This document shows, in pieces, positions 46,151-54,795 of a DNA stretch of 64,000 bases. Both the position numbers and the translations under genes were made by a program. The notes under the pieces are model-generated. The model did no database searches and had not been told where the DNA came from. It saw only the letters and a program-made list of their open reading frames with translations. Where the stretch lies: contig NZ_JANRHG010000001.1 of the NCBI RefSeq assembly GCF_024733845.1, positions 62,001-126,000 of the forward strand. The letters run 5' to 3'. Source of the DNA: Neomoorella sulfitireducens (lineage in GTDB: Bacteria; Bacillota; DSM-521; Neomoorellales; Neomoorellaceae). Within the stretch, counting starts at the first letter, position 1. The number at the start of each line of letters is the position of its first letter.

Positions 46151-47509
46151 TTACTGTTCTGATGGTGTCATGGGTATTTCCGGCGCCGCCAGGGCTTCGG
46201 CGGGCAGCTCGATTTTTATGCCACTGTTATACTGGTAATCCGTGACCTTAATTTGAAAGGTAATGGTTTCCAGGGGCACGGCTTCTTCCTGGAATTTATC
46301 CGCAAAAGCAACAAGGCAGGTCAATTCTGACGCATAAGTAAGGTTATCTTCCATGCCGATGGCTTCCTCGCCCCAGAAGGAAATGGACTTCAAGACGCCG
46401 CCGGCCTGGTTCACGGCCTGTTCCATCTCCGGGGTCAACCCTCCGGGCAGGGCCTGCATCAGAGCCAGCCAGTCGTCAATCCGGCCATACAAGGCGATAC
46501 GGTGAACCTTGCGCCCGTTCTCCACACCCTCGCCCAGATATCGGAAGTGGAAGTTATCCTGTAGTCCCGGCGGTAACCCCGTCGCGTTCCTGCTCTGTTC
46601 CACTAGGGTTTCCAGGTCCGGCAGGGCTCCTTGGGGCATCTTCATCCACTGGGGTTCTGCCATGCCGGGGACCTCTACATTCTGGTACAGGGTCCCATCC
46701 ACCAGGTATTGTTCCATATGCATCTGTATCTGGCCGTCCGCCGGCAGGTTTTCACCAGATGTTTTCTCAGGCGGGAGGTTAAGGGTCATATCCATTTTTT
46801 GGTGCAGGCTCAGGGGATACCTAAACTCGCTCACAATATTACCGTGCATGGAAACCGCCGGCACTTCCCCGGCAACTTCCGGCCGCGGGCGTATAGTCAT
46901 GACCATGCTGCCGGTAAATTTCAGGTCTTTGACCGTAGCTTGGGCCTGCCGGGCGGCCTGGACAATCTTTTCCGCCTCCGGGTCGCTGCCAAAAACCCTG
47001 GTCAAGAAAGCAACGCCCCCGTCCACCGTCAAAAGCGCGCCGGCATCCTGGCCGGGCTGCAGCAGGCCGGCCCGTACCAGCCAGGCATAGGGGGTGTAAC
47101 CCCAGCTTTCCCGCTCCAGAGACCCCTTTACCTCCGGCGCGGCAACACCGTCCGGCAACCCCAGGACCCGGGATGCCATCACCGCCGCCTCCAGCAGGGT
47201 CACCGGCCGGTCGGTGTGCAGGCTACCGTCGGGGTAACCCCTGATGATCCCTTTCTCCTTCAAAGCCATTACCGCCGGGCCGTACCAGGCATCTCCCTGG
47301 GTGTCAGCCGGGTTTTCCTTCACCTGCATTCCGGCCGCCTGTGCCAGGAGGGCGGCAAAGACGCCCCGGGTGAGGATTGAATCTCCCGCCGGCGCCTCAG
47401 GAAAAACCTGCTGCAGCTCAGCGGCGGTGACCGTCCCGGCCAGGGCCGCCGGCGCCAGGGCCAGGATCAGGCCCAGGGCTAGGATAAACGCCTGAAACCA
47501 CTTCTTCAT
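46151..47509 (-). CDS. exported S-layer-homology protein with DUF6612-like domain
   Basis: The 452-aa protein has a signal peptide (about 1-24), a region with SLH-type repeats (about 25-180; KEKGIIRGYPDGSLHTDRPVTLLEAAVMASR is the clearest, cited here in part), and a C-terminal beta-rich domain (about 185-445) resembling DUF6612/LppX-type lipid- or ligand-carrier domains, with DLKFTGSMVM and SFWGEEAIG. It should be held to the cell wall. Function unknown. A GAAGGAAAAGAATG start is normal. Confidence 0.78.
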   Translation of the reverse strand: MKKWFQAFILALGLILALAPAALAGTVTAAELQQVFPEAPAGDSILTRGVFAALLAQAAGMQVKENPADTQGDAWYGPAVMALKEKGIIRGYPDGSLHTDRPVTLLEAAVMASRVLGLPDGVAAPEVKGSLERESWGYTPYAWLVRAGLLQPGQDAGALLTVDGGVAFLTRVFGSDPEAEKIVQAARQAQATVKDLKFTGSMVMTIRPRPEVAGEVPAVSMHGNIVSEFRYPLSLHQKMDMTLNLPPEKTSGENLPADGQIQMHMEQYLVDGTLYQNVEVPGMAEPQWMKMPQGALPDLETLVEQSRNATGLPPGLQDNFHFRYLGEGVENGRKVHRIALYGRIDDWLALMQALPGGLTPEMEQAVNQAGGVLKSISFWGEEAIGMEDNLTYASELTCLVAFADKFQEEAVPLETITFQIKVTDYQYNSGIKIELPAEALAAPEIPMTPSEQ

Positions 47510-47729
47510 TCTTTTCCTTCTCCCCTTTCGCTGTTCTTTCCCCCTGTACCTCTCATTTTTTTTAGTAATTCTCTACCCTGCCAGATTTCTCCTGCCAACC
47601 GGAGAAATTTATCCCAGGGGCCTTCCTGGAACCGGCAAAATGGTCGGGAAAAAGCAACCGGAGCGTAAATTCCTGTTGTTCCCGGCCGGGATCAAGTAAA
47701 AGCATAACTTTTTATTTTTAAATTTTTCC

Positions 47730-47759
47730 TTGACAGGGACTGGCTTTCCCTGGTATTCT
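47730..47759 (+). promoter_or_regulatory. promoter of the trpP-ecf operon
   Basis: Perfect TTGACA (47730-47735) and TATTCT (47754-47759) with an 18-base spacer. A transcript would start near 47766, just before the GAG-triplet array. Confidence 0.6.
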
Positions 47760-47772
47760 ATAGATAACAATT

Positions 47773-47830
47773 TAGGCATGAGTTGAGTAGAGTATTGAGC
47801 ACAGCTGAGGAGAGACGAGACTGGCCGGAG
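47773..47830 (+). promoter_or_regulatory. (G/U)AG triplet array, candidate TRAP binding site
   Basis: GAG triplets lie at 47780, 47785, 47790, 47797, 47807, 47812, 47817 and 47828, with TAG at 47773 and near matches CAG at 47802 and TGG at 47822. That is eleven positions, mostly in a 5-base period. Tryptophan-bound TRAP, an 11-mer, binds eleven (G/U)AG triplets separated by 2-3 bases. The array lies between the promoter and an intrinsic terminator of an operon whose first gene is a tryptophan transporter. Confidence 0.6.
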
Positions 47831-47841
47831 TGAAGGCAATA

Positions 47842-47873
47842 ACAGCCTGGCGGTTTTCGTCAGGCTGTTTTTT
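47842..47873 (+). terminator. attenuator terminator upstream of trpP
   Basis: An 8-bp stem ACAGCCTG/CAGGCTGT with a GCGGTTTTCGT loop is followed by a run of six T, 70 bases before trpP and 12 bases after the triplet array. Confidence 0.85.
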
Positions 47874-47942
47874 ATTTATCCAGCCGTTCCGGGGCAGCAG
47901 CCCCGCCGGCAGCAATAATTCATCATCAAGGGGGAGTTATCA

Positions 47943-48497
47943 ATGGAAGAGGTCAAAGTAACCCGGGTGGAAAAGCAGGGGCTGCAGGCCATGGACGTGG
48001 TCGTGGTGGCCGTCCTGCTGGCAGCAGGCGCGGTACTCCGGATGATCACCCCGCCCTTCTTCGGCATTACCCCCAACGTGGTCATCGGTATGTACGTCCT
48101 GGCCATCATGCTTCTTAAGCCCCGCCTGCCCCAGGTACTGGGGATCGGCCTGGTGGCAGCCGCCGTCTGCCAGCTGACCACAAAATCCCTGCTGCCCTAC
48201 CTGAATTTTGCCAGCGAGCCAGTAGGAGCTATAGTTACCGCCCTTTTACTCTACCTACCCTTTGATAAAAACAGCTTCTTCAGGGTAGTGAAACCCCTGA
48301 TAGTTACCTTCCTGGGTACCTTTGCCAGCGGTTTTACGTACATTACTATCTTTAAAGCCATAACTCTCTTTGCTACTTTACCCAAAAATCCAGCTTACAC
48401 TTATCTTCTCATGGTAGTTATTGTTACCGGCATTTTTAACGCCGTCCTGGCCCAGGTACTCTATTTCCCCTTAAAACAACTGCTGAAAAATGTTTAA
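47943..48497 (+). CDS. trpP: tryptophan ECF transporter substrate-binding (S) component, TrpP-like
   Basis: The 184-aa protein has five to six hydrophobic helices and follows the pattern of the TrpP (YhaG) family: AVLLAAGAVLRMITPPFFGITPN, then LLKPRLPQVLGIGLVAA and a SEPVGAIVTALLLYLPF segment. TrpP carries tryptophan in B. subtilis, where it is TRAP-regulated. It is followed by two ATPases and a T component, giving a complete ECF transporter. The start is ATG with GGGGGAG upstream. Tryptophan as substrate is inferred from family and leader; a related aromatic compound is possible. Confidence 0.8.
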   Translation: MEEVKVTRVEKQGLQAMDVVVVAVLLAAGAVLRMITPPFFGITPNVVIGMYVLAIMLLKPRLPQVLGIGLVAAAVCQLTTKSLLPYLNFASEPVGAIVTALLLYLPFDKNSFFRVVKPLIVTFLGTFASGFTYITIFKAITLFATLPKNPAYTYLLMVVIVTGIFNAVLAQVLYFPLKQLLKNV

Positions 48498-48530
48498 CCT
48501 GATAGAGCGCAGCAGCCCGGAGGCCGGTTC

Positions 48531-49397
48531 ATGGAACCCATTATTAAAGTAGAGAATTTTACTTTTTACTATCCCGACAGCCAGGCACCCGCCCTGGAGG
48601 GGATAAACTTAACCGTGCGGGAAGGAGAATTTTTAGGCCTGACCGGCCCTGCCGGCGCCGGCAAGACCACCCTGGCCCTGGCCCTGAATGGCATCATCCC
48701 CAATTTTCAGGGAGGCCGTATGGGTGGCAAGGTAATGGTCGCCGGTTTAGACACGGCAAAAACCCCCTGCGCCCGGCTGGCCGGGGTTATCGGCAGCGTC
48801 TTCCAGGACCCGGAAGCCCAGCTGGTGGCGGAAGTAGTCGAGGATGAGCTGGCCTTCGGCCTGGAAAACCTGGCCGTCTCCCGGGAAGAAATACAGCGAC
48901 GCATTGGCGCCGCCCTGGAAATGGTGGGCATCGCCAGCCTGCGTCACCGTAGTTTACGGGAATTATCCGGCGGCCAGAAACAAAAGGTGGCCATTGCCGC
49001 TGCCGTGGCTTTAAGGCCACGGGTGCTGGTGCTGGATGAACCTACTTCCGAACTCGACCCCCAGGGGACCGTGGAAATCGTGGCCCTCCTGCAGCGGCTC
49101 AACCGGGACTATGGCATAACCATCCTGTTGATTGAACAAAAAATAAGTGTCCTCGCCCCCCGGGTCCCCCGGCTGGTCTGTCTTAACAAGGGCCGCATCG
49201 TGGCCGATGCCAGCCCGCGCCAGATCCTGGCCCAGGAGAAATTGACGACCGAACTGGGCCTGGAGGTACCCCCGGTGACAGCCCTGTTCCGGATGCTGCG
49301 CCGGGCCGGCGTCTATCAAGGCGACCTGCCCCTGGAGGTAGACGAAGGCCAACGGGAGCTGGGGCGCCTGCTTGGGAGCCGGGCGTCCAGGGCATAG
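48531..49397 (+). CDS. ecfA1: ECF transporter ATPase A1
   Basis: The 288-aa ABC ATPase powers the ECF transporter. Motifs: Walker A GPAGAGKTT, Q-loop VFQDPEAQLVAEVVEDELAFG, signature ELSGGQKQK, Walker B VLVLDEPTSELDPQ. The DP-x-Q-loop style is typical of EcfA. It follows trpP after 33 bases. The next ATPase starts 300 bases later, an unusually long gap in an ecf operon. Confidence 0.93.
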   Translation: MEPIIKVENFTFYYPDSQAPALEGINLTVREGEFLGLTGPAGAGKTTLALALNGIIPNFQGGRMGGKVMVAGLDTAKTPCARLAGVIGSVFQDPEAQLVAEVVEDELAFGLENLAVSREEIQRRIGAALEMVGIASLRHRSLRELSGGQKQKVAIAAAVALRPRVLVLDEPTSELDPQGTVEIVALLQRLNRDYGITILLIEQKISVLAPRVPRLVCLNKGRIVADASPRQILAQEKLTTELGLEVPPVTALFRMLRRAGVYQGDLPLEVDEGQRELGRLLGSRASRA

Positions 49398-49696
49398 CGG
49401 TACGCAGGTAAGTTATAAGATAGATGGTCCCGTTTCTTATGGAGACTCCACAGGGGTGAGCAGCTTCCCGGCCGCATTTATTTACAGCCAGGAATCTGGT
49501 ACGGGCAAGGTAATACCATAGTGCAATCAGTAAATGTACCATCTTATAACTGGCTAACCTTTGCGGGCGAGTTGAGGGCAACTGCTGTGCAGGGATCATG
49601 GCGAGAGAAAAACGCTGCCAGCCGGCGGTAAAAGATACCTGAAAGCTGTCGCCATCAGTACGGGGCGGCAACCTATATTTGGAGGCGCAAAAAAAA
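49398..49696. other. 299-base non-coding insert between ecfA1 and ecfA2 with inverted repeats
   Basis: AGTTATAAGAT...ATGGT at about 49412-49429 is the inverted copy of ACCATCTTATAACT at about 49540-49553 (the left copy has four extra bases). The 110 bases between carry no plus-strand gene. A frame crossing it on the minus strand has no ribosome site and runs antisense into ecfA1. It resembles a small non-autonomous element or a structured RNA; no target duplication is visible. Confidence 0.45.
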
Positions 49697-50542
49697 ATGA
49701 TCCGGGCGGAAAATATACATTTTACTTACCCCAATGGTTTTCAGGCCCTCAAGGGCCTCTCCTTTCACATCAAGGCCGGGGAATTCGTGGCCGTTATCGG
49801 CCAGAACGGCGCCGGGAAAACCACCCTCCTCAAGCTCCTGAACGGGCTTCTTAAACCCACAGCGGGCAGGATCCTGATCGGCGGCCTGGATACGGCCCGG
49901 GCGCGGGTGGCTGAACTGGCCCGCAAGGTAGGCTTCCTTTTTCAAAACCCGGATCACCAGATCTTCCTGCCCACCGTCAGGGAAGAACTGGCCTTCGGTC
50001 CTAAGAATTTAGGTCTCAAAGGGGCGGTCCTAGAAGATAGGGTGAAGGATGCGGCTGCCGCCGTAGGCCTCACCCCTTACCTGGATTTTAACCCCCGGCA
50101 GCTCAGCAAAGGCCAGCGCCAGCGGGTGGCCCTGGCCTCCGTCCTGGCCATGCAGCCGGAAGTCCTGGTCCTGGACGAACCCACCACCGGCCAGGATTAC
50201 CGCGAAGCCCTGGAAATAATGAGGCTTGTCAAGAAGCTGCACCAGCAGGGCCACACTGTACTCCTCGTCAGTCACGATATGGAAATGGTGGCCCGCTTCG
50301 CCGGCCGGGCCCTGGTCCTGGGGGAAGGGCAGCTGCTCCTGGATGGGCCCGTGGCGACAGTTTTTGCCCGGGAAGATGTCCTGGCCGCCACCGGCCTCGT
50401 ACCTCCGCAGGTCATCCAGCTCGCCCGCCCTTACCAGGAACAGGGACTCCTGCGCCCCGTACTGACGGTAGAAGAATTGTATGCCGAAATTATCGCCGCT
50501 TTAAGGGGTGAGGTAGATGCCCGGCAAGTCCTTCCTGCATAA
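49697..50542 (+). CDS. ecfA2: ECF transporter ATPase A2
   Basis: The 281-aa second ABC ATPase pairs with EcfA1. Motifs: Walker A GQNGAGKTT, Q-loop LFQNPDHQIFLPTVREELAFG, signature LSKGQRQRVAL, Walker B VLVLDEPTTGQD. I choose ATG 49697 (MIRAENIHFTYPNG) with GGAGG 11 bases upstream; an in-frame TTG at the ribosome site itself is unlikely. It overlaps ecfT by 26 bases. Confidence 0.93.
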   Translation: MIRAENIHFTYPNGFQALKGLSFHIKAGEFVAVIGQNGAGKTTLLKLLNGLLKPTAGRILIGGLDTARARVAELARKVGFLFQNPDHQIFLPTVREELAFGPKNLGLKGAVLEDRVKDAAAAVGLTPYLDFNPRQLSKGQRQRVALASVLAMQPEVLVLDEPTTGQDYREALEIMRLVKKLHQQGHTVLLVSHDMEMVARFAGRALVLGEGQLLLDGPVATVFAREDVLAATGLVPPQVIQLARPYQEQGLLRPVLTVEELYAEIIAALRGEVDARQVLPA

Positions 50543-51272
50543 ACTCAACCCCCTTACCAAAGTCGTCTGGTCCCTGGCTGTTATTACCCTGGCCTTTGTC
50601 TACCAGCAACCCCTGCCCATCTTAAGCCTCTGGGCCTCGGTCCTGGCCGTCGCCCTGATTGGCAAGGTGTTGCGGGAAATCTTGCCCGCCATCCGGGGGC
50701 TTATAATCTTTGCCGCCATCTTTTTCCTCTTTCAGGTCTTTTTAATCGACGAGGGCCAGGTTGTTTTTACCCTGGTACCCGGCACTGGCATCGGCCGCAT
50801 CACCGACGTGGGGCTCAAGGCCTGCACCATGCTCGCTTTAAGGATGCTGGCCATGACATCTACCATTCCCGTTCTCCTGGCAACCACCCCGCCCAAGGAT
50901 ATGATTGTCGCCTTTGTGGAAAAACTGAAGGTCCCCTATGTTTATGCCCTGATGCTGGTAACCTCTTTAAGGTTTATCCCTACCCTGCAGGAAGAGTTGA
51001 GCCTGGTCATCCAGGCCCAGCGGGCCCGGGCCTACGACCTGGAAGGCCGCAATATTATCAAGCGCTTTCTGGCCCTCATCCCCCTGGCCCTCCCTCTCCT
51101 CCTCATGTCCGTCCAGCGGGCCCGGACCATGGCCATCTCCATGGAAACCCGCGCTTTTGGCGCCGGCCCCCGTACCAGCCTGCACACCTCGACCTTCCAG
51201 CTACTGGACATAGGGGTAATCTCTTCGTGCCTGCTCCTGACAGCCGTTCTGGCGGTTGTATCGCTGCATTAA
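50517..51272 (+). CDS. ecfT: ECF transporter transmembrane (T) component
   Basis: The 251-aa membrane protein links the ATPases to the S component. About five helices and two coupling motifs with an x-R-x core (QAQRARAYDLEG and RARTMAISMETRAFG) are seen. It starts inside ecfA2, so translation is coupled. With trpP and the two ATPases it completes a dedicated transporter. Confidence 0.92.
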   Translation: MPGKSFLHKLNPLTKVVWSLAVITLAFVYQQPLPILSLWASVLAVALIGKVLREILPAIRGLIIFAAIFFLFQVFLIDEGQVVFTLVPGTGIGRITDVGLKACTMLALRMLAMTSTIPVLLATTPPKDMIVAFVEKLKVPYVYALMLVTSLRFIPTLQEELSLVIQAQRARAYDLEGRNIIKRFLALIPLALPLLLMSVQRARTMAISMETRAFGAGPRTSLHTSTFQLLDIGVISSCLLLTAVLAVVSLH

Positions 51273-51379
51273 GATTATCCAATCAGCCCACGGGTCTTCA
51301 ACCGGTCCCGGGGGATAGGCTCAACTGGCAGTAAGGTACCACTGGTCGCAGGCCCAATCAGCCTGGCATACTGATGTCA

Positions 51380-51412
51380 CAGGCCCCGGTTTTTGTAACC
51401 GGGGCCTGCTTT
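51380..51412 (+). terminator. intrinsic terminator of the trpP-ecf operon
   Basis: A 12-bp stem CAGGCCCCGGTT/AACCGGGGCCTG with a 5-base loop, followed by CTTTA, 108 bases after ecfT. Confidence 0.75.
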
Positions 51413-51512
51413 AATGCCAGCAAAAGCCCTGAAAACCGGAATTCTAGCGGTGTAAAAACGGGCGCATATGCTTTTTCCAGGTTGCAAGGTTTAATTCCCT
51501 CTATCGCCAAGT

Positions 51513-51541
51513 TTGAGGACCTGGCTGTTACCTGTTACAAT
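51513..51541 (+). promoter_or_regulatory. promoter of the efflux operon
   Basis: TTGAGG (51513-51518), 17-base spacer, TACAAT (51536-51541). An inverted repeat AAACTA-N12-TAGTTT at 51552-51575 just downstream could be the operator of the TetR protein encoded in the operon. Confidence 0.6.
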
Positions 51542-51645
51542 GATACCAAGTAAACTATTTTAGTGTTATTAGTTTCCCATTAAAAGAAGCTACCTACTCT
51601 ACTATCTGGGTTTGATTACTTTGTCATGGGGGGAGGATTAACCAT

Positions 51646-52677
51646 TTGGGTAAAGGGGAACGAACCGGCCTTGGGCTGCTGGCAATCCTATTACTCATAC
51701 TGGTTTTAATAACCGGGTGCCAGCCGCGGGAAAAAGAAAAACTCCTTAAAGCCAGCGGCACCATCGAAGCTACCGAAATCAAGGTAACTGCCGAAGTTGG
51801 CGGGACGCTGCAGGATTTGACTGTCAAGGAAGGTGACACAATCCCGGCCGGCAAGATCATCGGCCACCTGGACCAGGCCGCCTACCAGATCCAGGTGGAT
51901 CAGGCTGCTGCTGCTGTGGCCGCAGCCCGGGCTGCTTTAGCCGAAGCCCGGGCCGGGGCCAGGTCACAGGAAATTGCCGCCGCCGAACAGGAAGTAGCCC
52001 GCCTGGATGCCCAGGTAGCTGCCGTGCAGGAACAGGTAACCCTGCTGGAAGACAATCTGCGCCGGGCCCGGGAACTCTTCCAGGCCGGCGCCCTGCCGGA
52101 ACAAGAACTGGTAAACCTGGAAAGCCAGTATAACCAGGGCCAGCACCAGTTAGCAGCAGCCCGGGCCCAGTTGGAAGCAGCTAAGTCCCGGCTGGCACTG
52201 CTCCAGGCCGGGAGTACCCCGTATACCCTGGACCGCCTGGCCGCCGGGGTGCAACAGAGCGAAAAAAACCTGGCCCTGGCACAGTTGAATTTAAATAAAA
52301 CTACCCTGCGCTCCCCGGCTGCCGGCCTGGTGGCCAGCGTTAATTTTGAAAAGGGGGAGCTGGTCCCCCAGGGGGCGGAAGTAGTAACCATCCTGGACCT
52401 CAATAACCTCTGGCTTAACGTCTACATCCCGGAAAACAGGCTCGGGGAAGTCCAGGTAGGCCAGCCAGTCCAGATTACGGTTGATACGTTTCCAGGCCAT
52501 TCTTTTCCCGGCCGGGTGGAGTATATCGCTCCCCAGGCCGAATTCACTCCCCGCCAGGTCCAGACCACGGAAGACCGCGTTAACCTGGTTTTCCGGGTAA
52601 AAATCCTGGTAACAGGAGGGCAGGATAAGTTGCGACCGGGACTGCCTGCCGATGTTACTTTTCCAGCTCCCGTATAA
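51646..52677 (+). CDS. HlyD-family membrane fusion lipoprotein
   Basis: The 343-aa periplasmic-adaptor-type protein opens with a lipoprotein signal (LITGC). A biotinyl-lipoyl-like half (EIKVTAEVGGTLQDLTVKEGD), a long coiled coil of Ala/Glu/Gln-rich helices (about 90-200) and the second half (LRSPAAGLVASVNFEKGELV) follow, then a beta-barrel. It resembles YbhG of the YbhGFSR exporter. In a Gram-positive host it probably links to the ABC transporter at the cell surface. TTG start after GGGAGG. Confidence 0.88.
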   Translation: MGKGERTGLGLLAILLLILVLITGCQPREKEKLLKASGTIEATEIKVTAEVGGTLQDLTVKEGDTIPAGKIIGHLDQAAYQIQVDQAAAAVAAARAALAEARAGARSQEIAAAEQEVARLDAQVAAVQEQVTLLEDNLRRARELFQAGALPEQELVNLESQYNQGQHQLAAARAQLEAAKSRLALLQAGSTPYTLDRLAAGVQQSEKNLALAQLNLNKTTLRSPAAGLVASVNFEKGELVPQGAEVVTILDLNNLWLNVYIPENRLGEVQVGQPVQITVDTFPGHSFPGRVEYIAPQAEFTPRQVQTTEDRVNLVFRVKILVTGGQDKLRPGLPADVTFPAPV

Positions 52678-52748
52678 GCTGTAACCAGCTTCGCCCAGCA
52701 CCCAGGATGAAACAAACCCGGGCTCCCGGGAACAAAGGGGGGTAACCT

Positions 52749-53567
52749 GTGAACCTTCATCAACCAAACCCGCCACACCAGGTTGCCGGCGCGGTACCCG
52801 GGGAGCAGCCAGAAACAATTGCGCCTGCCTACCAGGTTGCCCCGGCAATTGTCGTCACCAACCTGAGCAAGAACTTTGGCCCCATCCAGGCCGTACGCCA
52901 GGTGAGCTTCCAGGTCCCGGCCGGCAGCATCTTTGGCCTCCTGGGACCCAACGGTTCCGGCAAGAGTACCACCATCCGCATGCTATGCGGCCTCATGCGG
53001 CCCAGTAGCGGTAGCGGCCAGGTCCTGGGCCTGGACATCGTTACCCAGGCTGAAGCCATCAAGGCCAGTATCGGCTATATGTCCCAAAAATTCAACCTCT
53101 ATGAGGACCTCACCGTAGTCGAAAACCTGTATTTTTTCGGCAGTATTTACGGTCTTCGTGGCGCTGCCCTCAGCCGGCGCTGCCGGGAACTTTACGAGCG
53201 CATGCAGTTGGAGGGTTGTGAAAAACAAAGGGTAGGCACTTTGTCCGGGGGCTGGAAACAGCGGGTTGCCCTGGCCTGTGCCTTTATCCACCTGCCGCGT
53301 TTACTGGTCCTGGATGAACCTACCGCCGGTGTCGACCCGGTTTCCCGCCGTCTCTTCTGGAATCTCCTTGAAGGGCTGGCTGCCGAGGGCATCACCATCC
53401 TACTTACTACCCACTATATGGACGAGGCCGAACGCTGCCATGTTATAGCCCTCATGGACCGCGGCCGGCTCCACGCCTTCGGCCCCCCGGCCCGGCTCAT
53501 GGCAGCGGCCGGCTTGCCGACCCTGGAAGATATCTTCATAGAAATGGCAGGTAAAGGGGAGGATTAA
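52749..53567 (+). CDS. ABC exporter ATPase (YbhF/CcmA-like)
   Basis: The 272-aa ATPase has a low-complexity N terminus, then Walker A GPNGSGKST, YMSQKFNLYEDLTVVENL, signature TLSGGWKQR and Walker B LLVLDEPTAGVD, with the TTHYMDEAE switch. It is a drug- or lipid-exporter type. The N-terminal extension before AIVVTNLSKNFG is about 30 residues and may not all be translated. Second gene of the efflux operon. Confidence 0.92.
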   Translation: MNLHQPNPPHQVAGAVPGEQPETIAPAYQVAPAIVVTNLSKNFGPIQAVRQVSFQVPAGSIFGLLGPNGSGKSTTIRMLCGLMRPSSGSGQVLGLDIVTQAEAIKASIGYMSQKFNLYEDLTVVENLYFFGSIYGLRGAALSRRCRELYERMQLEGCEKQRVGTLSGGWKQRVALACAFIHLPRLLVLDEPTAGVDPVSRRLFWNLLEGLAAEGITILLTTHYMDEAERCHVIALMDRGRLHAFGPPARLMAAAGLPTLEDIFIEMAGKGED

Positions 53568-53584
53568 CGCCAGCAGGCAGCCTC

Positions 53585-54766
53585 TTGATCACCTTCCAGC
53601 ACATTTTATCCCATTTACAGGGAGTGATCACCACGAACGGGCAGCGGTTACTGGCCATTATCCGGAAAGAGTTTATCCACATCCGCCGGGATCCCCCCAG
53701 CCTGGTAATGGTCTTTATCATGCCGGTACTGATGTTGCTTCTCTTCGGTTATGCTGTGAACACCGATGTCAATCACATACCCCTGGCCGTTTATGACCAG
53801 GACGGCAGCCAGGCCAGCCGTTCCCTGGTAGCCAGCCTGGTAAACACCGGCTATTTCGACCTCGTCTTCCAGGCAGGCAGCGAGGAAGAAATAAAATCCC
53901 TCCTTGACAGCGGCCGTGCCCGGGCCGGCCTCATCATACCACCCGGCTATAGCCGCGATTTAAAGCGCCAGGCAACGGCTACCGCCCAGCTCCTGGTAGA
54001 CGGTTCCGACCCCCTGGTGGCCCGTACCGCCTTGTCCATGGCCGAGCTAGTTAGCCAGGCCCAATCCCGGGAATTGCGCCTCGCCGTCCTGTCCAGCCAG
54101 GGGACGGCCCTGCCGCCCGGGCCGGCCATTGACCTGCGGGCACGGGCCTGGTACAACCCCGGACTGGAGAGCCTGAAATTCAATATCCCAGGTCTTATCG
54201 GGTTAATCATGCAGAATATTACCATGATGTTGACGGCCTTTGCCCTGGTGCGGGAGCGGGAACGGGGTACCCTGGAGCAATTGATGGTAACCCCGATCCG
54301 TGGCGCCGAATTAATGCTCGGCAAGCTAATCCCCTACATCGTCGTGGCCTTTATCGACATGGGCCTAGCTTTAGGAATAGGTACCCTGTGGTTTAAGGTG
54401 CCCATCGCCGGGAGTGCCATGCTGCTCCTGGCGCTGACCGTCCTCTTCCTCGTCTTCGCCCTGGGACTGGGCATCTTTTTCTCCACAATCGCCCGTACCC
54501 AGCTCCAGGCCATGCAGATGACCATGCTCTTCATCCTGCCCAGCGTCCTGTTGAGCGGTTTTATTTTCCCCCGCTCCTCCATGCCCCGGCCCATCCAGTA
54601 CCTGGGCAACCTGCTGCCCCTCACCTATTTCCTTGATATCCTGCGCGGCATTATGCTCAAAGGTACGGGAATTAACTATCTATGGCAGGATGTCCAGGCC
54701 CTGGCCGGCTTCGGCGCCGCCGTTATCGCCCTGGCCGCCCTGCGCTTCCGCAAACGGGTAGATTAA
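53585..54766 (+). CDS. ABC-2 type exporter permease (YbhS-like)
   Basis: The 393-aa permease has one N-terminal helix (about 35-55), a large extracellular domain, and five C-terminal helices, the ABC2 (NodJ/YhhJ) architecture. Typical phrases are RKEFIHIRRDPPSLVMVF, RERERGTLEQLMVTPI and FPRSSMPRPIQYLGNLLPLTYFL. Start position is uncertain: the TTG at 53585 lacks a strong site and a GTG 14 codons later is an alternative. Confidence 0.9.
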   Translation: MITFQHILSHLQGVITTNGQRLLAIIRKEFIHIRRDPPSLVMVFIMPVLMLLLFGYAVNTDVNHIPLAVYDQDGSQASRSLVASLVNTGYFDLVFQAGSEEEIKSLLDSGRARAGLIIPPGYSRDLKRQATATAQLLVDGSDPLVARTALSMAELVSQAQSRELRLAVLSSQGTALPPGPAIDLRARAWYNPGLESLKFNIPGLIGLIMQNITMMLTAFALVRERERGTLEQLMVTPIRGAELMLGKLIPYIVVAFIDMGLALGIGTLWFKVPIAGSAMLLLALTVLFLVFALGLGIFFSTIARTQLQAMQMTMLFILPSVLLSGFIFPRSSMPRPIQYLGNLLPLTYFLDILRGIMLKGTGINYLWQDVQALAGFGAAVIALAALRFRKRVD

Positions 54767-54795
54767 TTAAGGCCGTAAACAGGAGTGAGCGAACG

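Noticed and set aside
47760-47875. T-box or classical riboswitch upstream of trpP
   Set aside because: The leader is about 80 bases before the terminator, with no known aptamer motif; GAG periodicity explains it better.
49183-49671. Long minus-strand frame crossing the ecfA1-ecfA2 gap
   Set aside because: It is largely antisense to ecfA1, lacks a ribosome site and resembles no family.
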